The notes under the pieces: generated by a model | What the model saw: only the letters and a program-made list of their open reading frames with translations | Databases searched by the model: none | What the model was told of the DNA's origin: nothing | DNA from: Bacteroidia bacterium | Lineage (GTDB): Bacteria; Bacteroidota; Bacteroidia; Bacteroidales; UBA932 | Reading direction: 5' to 3' | NCBI GenBank assembly: GCA_021153285.1 | Contig: JAGKTT010000081.1 | Location: 1-7,148 of the forward strand | DNA: 7,148 nucleotides | Shown here: one piece after another, positions 1 to 6,941 of the stretch | Position numbering within the stretch: position 1 is the stretch's first letter | How the letters are laid out: each line of letters starts with the position of its first letter | Translations under genes and position numbers: made by a program

Positions 1-1
1 G

Positions 2-1552
2 TCCGTTACAGTAGAGCCTGCTTCCGCTGCTGATTTCGATGGCTATCTCAGCTTTACAGGAACTGTAGATCCTGCAACTCTTGCAGTTACTCCTGCAGAG
101 AATGGTACAGGCAACAGCCTTACTCTCAACCTTCCTGCAAACGCAGATCCTAAGCAGGCAATGACCCTCAAGTTCCCTGTCGGACGTTTTTCTACAGCCA
201 GCGGACTTAAGATAACCTTCACCACCTCAGAAGGCTCATATTCGAGAAATGTATATAAGACAGGCGTGACTTCATATGTTCAGAAGGGTGAGAACTTCTA
301 TGCAAGACATCTTGCAAAGCCGATGTATGCGTTTGCAAAGGCCGGTGGTATTGCGTCGGCAGAAGATTTTGTGGCATTTGCAGCAGCTGTAAATGCCGGT
401 GAAAGCATCGTGAACTGGATGAACGCGGATGGAAAGGTAGTTCTCCTGAATGACATCGATATGTCATCTGTCGCATCTTGGACTCCTATCGGTGCATCTG
501 CATTCACTTGGGCAAGCAACGCGCTTTCTCTCACATCCGGAAAGATGTTCACCGGTTACTTCGACGGCCAGGGACATACCATCAAAAACTTCAATATGGT
601 ATGTGATAACGCCGTTACAGGTGGTGCCTGGGGCCTTTTCGGAGGCCTTGGCGCAAGTGCTGTCGTGGAGAATATTGTCTTTGACGAAACCTGCTCGCTT
701 CAGGTGAAGGCTACTGCCCCTACTGACTGCGGTCTCGTTGCCGGAATGATGTGGGATGCCACCGTACGTAATATCACATCCAATGCAGCAATGACATTCG
801 ACGGAAATGGCGGTGATAACAAGAGGATGACTATGGCTGTCGTAGGAATGGCATTCGCCGAGACAGACAGCACAGTCATCAGCAAGGTTGTCAATCACGG
901 AAAGGTAGTTGCTGCAGCCGGCGGCAATACCAAGAACGGAGGAACAGCTGTGCAGGTGGCAGGTATTCTCGGATTCGGTACGAATCACTTGAACAGCACC
1001 GAGATTGTGGCTGTACTTGACTGTGTCAATCGCGGAGATATCGAGTCAGCTACCGCACGTGCTTCCGGTCTGGTTGCAGCCTGCAACAGATACACCCACG
1101 TACGCGGATGCGATAATTATGGTGACAATCTGAACACGTTCAAGACATCAGGTGGAGCCCGTCTGGGTAACATTACCTGCATCACTGGTGCCGGTTCTGC
1201 GATATATGATTCAAGAAACTTCGGTGACCTGATCTCTACGACGGCAGGTGCTGTGGGTGGCGTGCTCTGTCTTGTCAATTCGGATGACAATGTTCTCGAT
1301 GGTGTCGAGACGTACGGAAGAGTGATTTCTGACAAGGAGAATAATGCATACAAGGGTTCGTTCTTCGGACAGTGTTCGAAGGCCGCTACCATCACTGACT
1401 GCATCTGTGGAGGTACTGTAGGTAAATACAATGGTGGTAACTATGATGTGGTTGAGGTCAATGCAGATAACTACTTCGATTATATCGGTCAGGTGGGAGC
1501 TTCGGCAGTGAATGTAACGAAAGAAAACATTAAATTTGGAACCATTCAGTAA
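2..1552 (+). CDS. Surface protein, fimbrillin-like segment plus GLUG-type beta-helix (5' partial)
   Basis: The frame is open from the first complete codon at base 2 to TAA at 1550-1552, giving 516 residues; the true start lies upstream, so the signal peptide cannot be seen. Residues about 1-105 resemble the end of a fimbrillin-like/Ig-like domain of Bacteroidales surface proteins (strand-rich, with LKFPVGRF and a following TFTTSEG strand pair). Residues about 117-165 (SAEDFVAFAAAVNAG, then VVLLNDIDM and WTPIG) are the usual lead-in to a GLUG beta-helix, and FDGQGHTIKNFNM (187-199) followed by WGLFGGL is a clear GLUG-type unit. Downstream, coils recur about every 30-45 residues with an N-x-G core (NHGKV, NRGDI, NYGDN, NFGDL), ending in GGTVGKY. 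Such proteins are normally secreted and adhesive or ligand-binding. I see no catalytic motif and no type IX secretion C-terminal domain. The family call is good; the ligand is unknown. Confidence 0.85.
   Translation, partial: SVTVEPASAADFDGYLSFTGTVDPATLAVTPAENGTGNSLTLNLPANADPKQAMTLKFPVGRFSTASGLKITFTTSEGSYSRNVYKTGVTSYVQKGENFYARHLAKPMYAFAKAGGIASAEDFVAFAAAVNAGESIVNWMNADGKVVLLNDIDMSSVASWTPIGASAFTWASNALSLTSGKMFTGYFDGQGHTIKNFNMVCDNAVTGGAWGLFGGLGASAVVENIVFDETCSLQVKATAPTDCGLVAGMMWDATVRNITSNAAMTFDGNGGDNKRMTMAVVGMAFAETDSTVISKVVNHGKVVAAAGGNTKNGGTAVQVAGILGFGTNHLNSTEIVAVLDCVNRGDIESATARASGLVAACNRYTHVRGCDNYGDNLNTFKTSGGARLGNITCITGAGSAIYDSRNFGDLISTTAGAVGGVLCLVNSDDNVLDGVETYGRVISDKENNAYKGSFFGQCSKAATITDCICGGTVGKYNGGNYDVVEVNADNYFDYIGQVGASAVNVTKENIKFGTIQ
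1531..1538 (+). promoter_or_regulatory. Candidate Bacteroidetes -7 promoter element
   Basis: TAAATTTG matches the Bacteroidetes -7 consensus TAnnTTTG exactly and lies 28 bases before the start of the GDPD gene. It was the only exact + strand match I found by eye, while about two would be expected by chance in a window this size. A start point near 1545 would leave a leader of about 20 nt. No good -33 TTTG is present at the expected distance (1506-1511 reads CAGTGA), and the element lies inside the last codons of the upstream gene, so this is tentative. Confidence 0.35.
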
Positions 1553-1565
1553 TCAGTCCGACCAT

Positions 1566-2507
1566 ATGAGAAAAGCATTATATATTCTGATGTCTGCTGC
1601 GGCAGTGCTTGCGGCAGTATCGTGCACTTCGAAGAAAAGCGAACAGCAGTATGCCAACAGGGCAGAGAAGATTCTTGCGGAGATAAACGATCCCGAATCC
1701 GACTATGTCGTGGTAATATCTCATCGAGGTGACTGGAGGAACTACCCGGAGAATTCCATCCCTGCCATTGAATCGGTTATCCGTATGGGTGTGGATATGA
1801 TGGAGCTTGATGTCAAGATGACAAAGGATAGCGTGCTTATCCTTATGCACGACAAGACTATCGACCGTATGACCACTGGAAAGGGTCTTGTCAGCGACAT
1901 TACATACGACTCTCTGATGACCTTCAATATGAAGAGAGCTCATAATGTAGCTACAGACACAATCAAGGTTCCGACACTCAGGGAAGCTCTTTTATGCTGC
2001 AAGGACAGAATCCTTGTAAATGTGGATCACGCTTATCCTTATTATAAGGAAATAGTCGAGCTGGCTGATGAACTCGGTGTTACAGGACAGGTTCTGATGA
2101 AGGGCAAGAGCAATCTGGATAAGGTAAACGAGGATATGTCAAAGCACGAGAACAATCTCCTCTATATGCCGATAATCGACATCAATAAGCCAAAGGGCAA
2201 GGCTCTTTTCGCTGAGTATCAGGATAGAGGAGTGGTGCCTATGGCCTACGAGGTGTGCTGGCAGTATCCGGGCGAGGAAATTGACAGCTGTGTGGCCAAG
2301 ATCCTTGAAACAGGCTCTAAAGCCTGGGTCAATACATTATGGCCATCGCTTTGCGGCGGATACGGCAATGACGATGACGCTGCATTCGATGCTGCTGATC
2401 CTGCAGATGTTTATGGCCAGTATCTGGATATGGGATTCTCTATGATCCAGACAGACCGTCCGGAATTGCTTATAAATTATCTCCGTTCGGTAGGTAGACA
2501 CGACTGA
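1566..2507 (+). CDS. Glycerophosphodiester phosphodiesterase family lipoprotein
   Basis: This 313-residue protein should hydrolyse glycerophosphodiesters (deacylated phospholipids) to glycerol-3-phosphate and an alcohol. The start at 1566 is preferred over the in-frame ATG at 1536 because it begins directly with a lipoprotein signal (MRKALYIL, then lipobox A17-V-S-C20) and does not overlap the upstream gene. The GDPD signature is clear: H53-R54-G, PENS at 61-64, E80-L-D82, H95-D96 and the C-terminal QTDRP at 295-299. In the position of the usual E-x-K strand it has VNVD (151-154), so the metal-ligand Glu is probably replaced by Asp154 and the Lys is lost; I recall similar NLD/NVD forms in other Bacteroidales GDPDs. 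The residues after Cys20 (TSKKSEQQ) carry no acidic cluster, which suggests a periplasm-facing rather than surface lipoprotein. Its stop overlaps the next start, and a candidate promoter lies just upstream. Confidence 0.92.
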   Translation: MRKALYILMSAAAVLAAVSCTSKKSEQQYANRAEKILAEINDPESDYVVVISHRGDWRNYPENSIPAIESVIRMGVDMMELDVKMTKDSVLILMHDKTIDRMTTGKGLVSDITYDSLMTFNMKRAHNVATDTIKVPTLREALLCCKDRILVNVDHAYPYYKEIVELADELGVTGQVLMKGKSNLDKVNEDMSKHENNLLYMPIIDINKPKGKALFAEYQDRGVVPMAYEVCWQYPGEEIDSCVAKILETGSKAWVNTLWPSLCGGYGNDDDAAFDAADPADVYGQYLDMGFSMIQTDRPELLINYLRSVGRHD

Positions 2508-2509
2508 TG
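2505..2509 (+). other. Stop-start overlap TGATG
   Basis: The TGA of the GDPD gene (2505-2507) shares its last base with the ATG of the S1/P1-type gene (2507-2509). No Shine-Dalgarno sequence precedes it. This arrangement normally means co-transcription and translational coupling, tying the two hydrolases to one operon. Confidence 0.85.
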
Positions 2510-3286
2510 AGAAGACTTTTACTTATTATGATGGCCGGACTGCTTATGAGCGGTTCGGCCTTTGGATGGGGAAGGGAAGGTCACGAGACTATCGCCAAGA
2601 TTGCTGATGACAATCTGAAGCCTTCTGCACGAAAAGTAGTCGAAAAGTATCTTGGAGACCATTCCATTGTATATTATGCCAAGTGGATGGACGAATATCG
2701 TCATACTCCGGAATACGCCTTTACTACCAAGTGGCACGTAGCCAGGGTGGATGAAAACCTCAAATATTCTCCATATCCGGAAACGGGTGATGCGGTATCT
2801 GCCATTGACGATGCCGTAGAACTTCTTAAGAACTTTAGGAATCTCCCGGACTCGACAGTCGCTGTCAATATCAAGTATCTCCTGCATCTTGTAGGTGATA
2901 TGCATTGTCCGGCTCATATATATTATCTCGGAAGAAATCAGGACTATAAGGTGAAGTTCGGCGGCGGTTACATAAAGCCAGTAAAGGAAATGAAGATCCA
3001 TACTGTATGGGATGAGGCTGCGATACAGTCTTCGCGCATATGGTCTGTAAGTGAGTGGGCTGAGGAACTTGACAGAAAGTCTGCGAAGGAGATAAAGGCA
3101 ATGGTAGCCGGCACTCCCCGGGACTGGCTTGAAGATAGCGCTCGCAGATGCATCGTCCAGTTCGAGATGTCCGCACCGGGAGACAATGTGGCACAGGACT
3201 TTGTCAATGAAGCCTTGCCGCTGATAGAAACACAGATTCTGTATGCAGGCTACAGACTTGCAGCACTGCTGAACAGCATCTTCTAA
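2507..3286 (+). CDS. Secreted S1/P1-type zinc nuclease/phosphodiesterase
   Basis: This 259-residue protein begins with a Sec signal peptide (MRRLLLIMMAGLLMSGSAFG), predicted to be cut before W21. That matters because in P1 nuclease the N-terminal Trp of the mature enzyme is itself a zinc ligand. All nine expected ligands of the trinuclear zinc site can be placed: W21, H26 (WGREGH), D62 (KWMDEY), H77 (WHV), H127, D131 and H137 (LLHLVGDMHCPAH), H165 and D169 (KIHTVWDEA). Length and spacing fit the family. P1-type enzymes cut single-stranded nucleic acid to 5'-mononucleotides and can have 3'-nucleotidase activity; the fold is shared with zinc-dependent phospholipase C. The usual HQPLH core is HCPAH here. 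It lacks a lipobox, so it should be soluble in the periplasm or exported. It overlaps the GDPD gene by one base and is 15 nt from the organophosphate transporter, suggesting phosphate-ester scavenging, but the true substrate cannot be read from the sequence. Confidence 0.92.
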   Translation: MRRLLLIMMAGLLMSGSAFGWGREGHETIAKIADDNLKPSARKVVEKYLGDHSIVYYAKWMDEYRHTPEYAFTTKWHVARVDENLKYSPYPETGDAVSAIDDAVELLKNFRNLPDSTVAVNIKYLLHLVGDMHCPAHIYYLGRNQDYKVKFGGGYIKPVKEMKIHTVWDEAAIQSSRIWSVSEWAEELDRKSAKEIKAMVAGTPRDWLEDSARRCIVQFEMSAPGDNVAQDFVNEALPLIETQILYAGYRLAALLNSIF

Positions 3287-3301
3287 AATAAACATTGAAC
3301 T

Positions 3302-4759
3302 ATGTTGAAGAAAATAACTGACTTTTATAAGGTAAGCCAGCCTTCTGCGGAAAAACTGCTTGCCGATAAGGCGGGTAAGCAATATAAGAAGCTGAGATTC
3401 CAGGCTTTTGTGGCAGCTACATTGGGCTATAGTCTATATTATGTGTGCCGTACGTCACTAAATGTGATGAAGCAGCCTATAATTGACTCGGGCGTCCTTG
3501 ATGCCACACAGCTCGGTATTATCGGTGCTTGTCTGTATTGGACATATGCCGTAGGAAAATTTGTGAACGGCTTCCTTGCAGATTACTGCAACATAAAGAA
3601 ATTTATGGCGACCGGTCTTATCGTTTCGGCAGTTGCCAATATGATGATGGGCTTGCTCGGTCTTTGGGAAGGAATGGCTGGAATAGCCAGTTCGTCGATG
3701 TTTGTAATGTTCGCCATTATGTGGACAATCAACGGATGGTCGCAGTCAATGGGCTCTCCTCCGGCTATAATATCATTGTCGAGATGGTATCCTCTCAATA
3801 TCAGAGGTACATACTACGGATTCTTCAGTGCATCCCATAATTTCGGTGAAGGATTATCATTCCTTTTTGTTGCCGCTCTGGTTTCTGCGGCAGGATGGCA
3901 GTGGGGCTTCTTCGGTGCAGCTCTGGCTGGAGTTCTTGGAGTGACTTTGATAGCTTTATGGCTTCACGATACCCCTGAGAGCAAGGGACTGGCTCCTGTC
4001 GAAGTCCTGGCCGGGGAAAAGACTCAGGAGGAGTATGACCGTGAAGTTTCGGAAAGAAATGCACGAGTTACCGATAATTCCGCTGAAACAAGCAGGATAC
4101 AGAGGGCGGTTCTCCGTAATACAGGTGTCTGGATCCTTGCCCTTTCGAGTGCTTTTATGTATATGAGCCGTTATGCCATCAATGAATGGGGTATGTTCTT
4201 CCTTCAGAAGACGAAAGGGTTTGAACTTCTTGAGGCATCTTCTATAATTGCAATAAATACCATTGCCGGTATTATCGGAACAGTATGCGCAGGATGGATA
4301 TCCGATACGCTGTTCAAGGGAGACAGAAAATGGCCTGCACTCGCAGCCGGAATAATGGAGTCCGTTGCACTTGTGCTTTTCCTTTATGGTGGTGACAGTT
4401 GGTTCGTGAACGTAGTGTCTATGGTTCTTTTCGGAATCGCCATCGGAGTGCTCATCAGCTTCATCGGAGGACTTATGGCTGTGGATCTTGTGCCGAGAAA
4501 GGCTACAGGGGCGGCTTTGGGAATTGTCGGTCTTGCATCATACGCGGCAGCCGGTCTTATGAACATAATAAGCGGATGGCTTATTGACGGACAGGCTGTT
4601 CCTGATCCCGTTACAGGAGAGCTCCAATATGATTTTACATATGTTTCGATATTTTGGGTCGGTGCCGCAGTGATTTCACACTTAAACTACAGATGTCATG
4701 AAACGAATTTTAATGATGATGTCCGTGGCCTTGAGCCTGGCAGTGATGGCAGGATGTGA
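3302..4759 (+). CDS. glpT: Organophosphate:phosphate antiporter, GlpT-like MFS transporter (odd C terminus)
   Basis: This 485-residue inner-membrane protein belongs to the OPA family of the major facilitator superfamily, which exchanges organic phosphate esters for inorganic phosphate. The two substrate-binding arginines of E. coli GlpT (R45, R269) align with R50 (YYVCRTSLN) and R290 (YMSRYAINEW), and GlpT H165 aligns with H179 (SASHNFGEG). Other family marks are GFLADYCNIKKFM in the loop after TM2, GWSQSMGSPP, DTPESKGL before the central loop, and GGLMAVDLVPRKATGAALG late in the C half. Glycerol-3-phosphate is the likely substrate because a GDPD gene is in the same operon; hexose phosphates (UhpT-like) cannot be excluded. 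The last 20-odd residues, after FWVGAAVIS, do not look like a membrane helix and overlap the next gene by 62 nt, so the final helix appears truncated or frameshifted. The start codon has no Shine-Dalgarno sequence. Confidence 0.88.
   Translation: MLKKITDFYKVSQPSAEKLLADKAGKQYKKLRFQAFVAATLGYSLYYVCRTSLNVMKQPIIDSGVLDATQLGIIGACLYWTYAVGKFVNGFLADYCNIKKFMATGLIVSAVANMMMGLLGLWEGMAGIASSSMFVMFAIMWTINGWSQSMGSPPAIISLSRWYPLNIRGTYYGFFSASHNFGEGLSFLFVAALVSAAGWQWGFFGAALAGVLGVTLIALWLHDTPESKGLAPVEVLAGEKTQEEYDREVSERNARVTDNSAETSRIQRAVLRNTGVWILALSSAFMYMSRYAINEWGMFFLQKTKGFELLEASSIIAINTIAGIIGTVCAGWISDTLFKGDRKWPALAAGIMESVALVLFLYGGDSWFVNVVSMVLFGIAIGVLISFIGGLMAVDLVPRKATGAALGIVGLASYAAAGLMNIISGWLIDGQAVPDPVTGELQYDFTYVSIFWVGAAVISHLNYRCHETNFNDDVRGLEPGSDGRM
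4698..4759 (+). other. 62-nt gene overlap, probably from a disturbed transporter 3' end
   Basis: The transporter frame runs past the ATG of the next gene (4698) to TGA at 4757-4759, encoding a polar tail (NYRCHETNFNDDVRGLEP) that looks like out-of-frame reading of the next gene's signal peptide. In the third frame there is a TGA at 4699-4701, which would form a conventional ATGA overlap. One missing base near 4678 would connect the transporter to that stop. The downstream start is secure because it begins a textbook lipoprotein signal, and an in-frame TAA at 4683-4685 rules out an earlier start. Confidence 0.6.
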
Positions 4760-6932
4760 TCCTGCAGATCCTACACCGACTCCGAAACCGGAACCAGAAC
4801 CAGATCCGACACCTGCTATCCAGTCTTTTGAGGTGGCTGTTGATGCGGTGACAAAGACTTCGGTAACATATACTGTGACTCCAGCTCTTCTTGATAAGGA
4901 GTATCTTGCTGTTGTCAAGACAGCTGATAGCATCGAGGGACTTGAGGATGAGGATATCGTGAATCTTGTTTTTGCCGACATAAAGGCAGCGGCTGGTGCA
5001 GAGGGCCTCACTTTCGCGGAAAAGATGCCTAAGGTCGCAGTGAAAGGTGCTCAGGATCGTGTGGAACTTACAGGTCTTGCAGTAGACACAGAGTATGCAT
5101 TGGTGGTATTCGGCGTAGATCCTGCCAAGGATTGGGAATTCACAACCTTCCCTGTTGTCAAGGAGTTCAAGACAGAGGCTGTGGAGATTGTGGAATACAC
5201 CTTTGATGTTACAACTACAGTGGAGAATAATACTGTGTCATTCAAGGTGGTTCCTTCTGATAACAACATCGCTTGGCATCTTCTTACAGTGACAAAGGCG
5301 ATGTATGATGCCTATACAGATCCAGCGGGTGATTACCAGTGGACAAAGGATGTGTTCTATCAGGCATACACAGAGAACGAGATTCAGACATACGCCGGTA
5401 AGGGATACACAGAGGAGCAGATCCTTTCAGCAATGTTCCTCAAGGGAGAGCAGACTCTTCAGGCAGAAGGCTTGAATGCCAATACAGAATATGTATATCT
5501 TATTGCTGCCTTTGAGATCGAGGGTAACAATCTTCTCATCGCATCAGAACCATCTGAGGGAACTTATACTACAGGTGATGTCGCTAAATCTGAGCTGACA
5601 TTCGATATTTCAGTTACTGATGTAGAGCAGATGAGAGCTGCTATCAAGATTACTCCATCTGACCTGGAGGCTGCCTTCGTTTGGATGTGCCAGGCGTATG
5701 ATGGTGTATCTACCCCTGCTGAAATCGTGGATGCAATCGTTGCGGCAAACAAGTCTTGGCTGGATATGGGCTTTATGTCTTATTATGGAGTTCAGGATTA
5801 TACCGGAGGCCCTGGCAGCCCGTATAAGTTCAAGCTTGATGCACCGGATACTGATTATTATGTAATCGCATTCGGATATGCCGGCGGCGTTACTTCAGAA
5901 CCTGAAATGGTGACATTCAGAACTCTTCCGGGTGCAGATCCTGCAGAATGTACTTTCGACCTTGTTCTCAATGAGACTACTACTTACGGATTCTCATTCA
6001 ATGTGACTCCTTCTGATGCTACTACATATTATTATGGTGATGTATGTGTGGCTTCTGAATATGACGAAGCTGCAATCGTAGCAGAGGTAGAGACCGGAAT
6101 CCAGCAGACGTATGAGATGAACAAGATGTTCAGCCCTGATCTTACTATGAGTGCGATGATTGCCCAGAATTACTGGAATGGTCCGAATGTGATGGATGCA
6201 GAAAACCTCAATCCTGACACAGAGTACACCGTGTATATTCTTGCACTTGATGCCAAGACAGGAAAGGTTGTCAAGGCTCATGCATATCCTTCGTTTGCCA
6301 AGACAAAGCCAGTGGGAACCATCGTTCCTGAAATCGAGCTCGTCGGATACTATTCGGGAGATGAAGAGGCCGGTTCTATTTTCGGACAGCCTGCTGTAAC
6401 AGCCGGCAAGGCCATCGCTGTTGTCAAATATAACGTGGATTCTGCAGCTACAGCGCTTTATAGTGGCGTTCTTGAAGGAAACGGTATGGATGCAGTAGAG
6501 TACGATGACTTCTATATCAATGAGATGCTCAAGTTCCATTGGGATGTTGTATCTCTCCAGCAGCCATATTCATTCTTTGTTACTACTTGGCAGATGGAGC
6601 AGACAGTATTTGCATATGCAGAAGATGCAAACGGCGGAAAGGGTGCATTGGGACGTTTCCTCCTTTGTCCTACAGCTGAAGAGAAGGGCAATATCGAGGA
6701 TCTCAAGGCATTGGTTGCAGAGCTTAACGGACAGTCTAAGGCCGCTTCCGCTCCTGCTTCTGTAAATACAAGAGAGGTTGTTACAGGTAAGCCTGTCGTG
6801 ACAGTAAGAGAGAAAGCCGAGACAGTTTCAGTAGAGCCGAGCCCTATGGTAGCACGTCCGGTTGAGCAGATGGCTCTCAGAACAGGAAACCTTTTGCAGC
6901 TGAACTATGTTCCATCTTTCTGGGTTAAATAA
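4698..6932 (+). CDS. Lipoprotein with four to five tandem Ig/FN3-like repeats, function unknown
   Basis: This 744-residue protein starts with a lipoprotein signal peptide (MKRILMMMSVALSLAVMAGC, lipidated at C20), followed by a rigid X-Pro linker at 21-39. Four divergent beta-rich repeats follow at roughly 43-158, 167-292, 299-409 and 418-537; each opens with an F-D/E-hydrophobic strand and most close with an L-x-x-D/N-T-E/D-Y turn. A fifth, weaker unit may span 544-657. The tail from about 680 is rich in Ala, Ser, Pro and Val and ends in the aromatic NYVPSFWVK; it is not a type IX secretion signal. I do not recognise a named family or any catalytic motif. The Pro-rich, acidic region after the Cys suits an outer-membrane, possibly surface-exposed lipoprotein that binds something. 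It overlaps the transporter gene and lies 9 nt before another lipoprotein gene, so it probably belongs to the same transcript. Confidence 0.85.
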   Translation: MKRILMMMSVALSLAVMAGCDPADPTPTPKPEPEPDPTPAIQSFEVAVDAVTKTSVTYTVTPALLDKEYLAVVKTADSIEGLEDEDIVNLVFADIKAAAGAEGLTFAEKMPKVAVKGAQDRVELTGLAVDTEYALVVFGVDPAKDWEFTTFPVVKEFKTEAVEIVEYTFDVTTTVENNTVSFKVVPSDNNIAWHLLTVTKAMYDAYTDPAGDYQWTKDVFYQAYTENEIQTYAGKGYTEEQILSAMFLKGEQTLQAEGLNANTEYVYLIAAFEIEGNNLLIASEPSEGTYTTGDVAKSELTFDISVTDVEQMRAAIKITPSDLEAAFVWMCQAYDGVSTPAEIVDAIVAANKSWLDMGFMSYYGVQDYTGGPGSPYKFKLDAPDTDYYVIAFGYAGGVTSEPEMVTFRTLPGADPAECTFDLVLNETTTYGFSFNVTPSDATTYYYGDVCVASEYDEAAIVAEVETGIQQTYEMNKMFSPDLTMSAMIAQNYWNGPNVMDAENLNPDTEYTVYILALDAKTGKVVKAHAYPSFAKTKPVGTIVPEIELVGYYSGDEEAGSIFGQPAVTAGKAIAVVKYNVDSAATALYSGVLEGNGMDAVEYDDFYINEMLKFHWDVVSLQQPYSFFVTTWQMEQTVFAYAEDANGGKGALGRFLLCPTAEEKGNIEDLKALVAELNGQSKAASAPASVNTREVVTGKPVVTVREKAETVSVEPSPMVARPVEQMALRTGNLLQLNYVPSFWVK
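4770..4814 (+). repeat. Low-complexity X-Pro repeat (linker)
   Basis: Residues 25-39 of the repeat lipoprotein alternate proline with Thr, Lys, Glu or Asp (TPTPKPEPEPDPTP), encoded by imperfect hexameric DNA repeats of the form ccg-gaa/cca-gaa. Such linkers hold a lipoprotein's folded domains away from the membrane. The repetitive DNA could vary in copy number by slippage, in steps of 6 bases that keep the frame. Confidence 0.8.
4824..6308 (+). repeat. Four tandem divergent protein-level repeats of about 110-130 residues
   Basis: The units align on their opening strands, SFEVAV (43), TFDVTT (168), TFDISV (301) and TFDLVL (419), on a following V/I-T/V-P-S/A motif (TVTPA, KVVPSD, KITPSD, NVTPSD), and on closing turns VDTEY (129), ANTEY (261), PDTDY (383) and PDTEY (506). 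Spacing between units is 118-133 residues. They are similar in protein but not obviously in DNA, so the duplications are old. Units 2 and 4 carry an extra helical-looking insert containing Tyr and acidic residues and a ...SAM... stretch (SAMFLKG, SAMIAQN). Confidence 0.75.
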
Positions 6933-6941
6933 CAAGACCTT

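Noticed and set aside
464..988. Antisense open frame of 174 residues in the GLUG gene
   Set aside because: It lies wholly within a well-supported + strand gene and is rich in Cys, Ser and His with no motif, as expected for a shadow frame.
1536..1565. Earlier in-frame ATG for the GDPD gene
   Set aside because: It would add ten polar residues before a perfect lipoprotein signal and overlap the upstream stop; the start at 1566 is better.
1553..1565. Possible terminator between the GLUG gene and the GDPD gene
   Set aside because: Thirteen bases with no hairpin or T-tract.
3291..3306. Small inverted repeat AACAT/ATGTT covering the transporter start codon
   Set aside because: A five-pair A/T-rich stem with a six-base loop is too weak to be a convincing regulator or terminator.
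2519..3382. Long antisense open frame of 287 residues opposite the S1/P1-type gene
   Set aside because: The + strand frame carries all nine zinc ligands and a signal peptide; the antisense product has no recognisable domain and runs across the gene boundary.
6735..6929. Type IX secretion C-terminal domain on the repeat lipoprotein
   Set aside because: The tail lacks the typical beta-sandwich pattern and terminal basic K-hydrophobic-hydrophobic strand arrangement, and the protein already has a lipoprotein signal.
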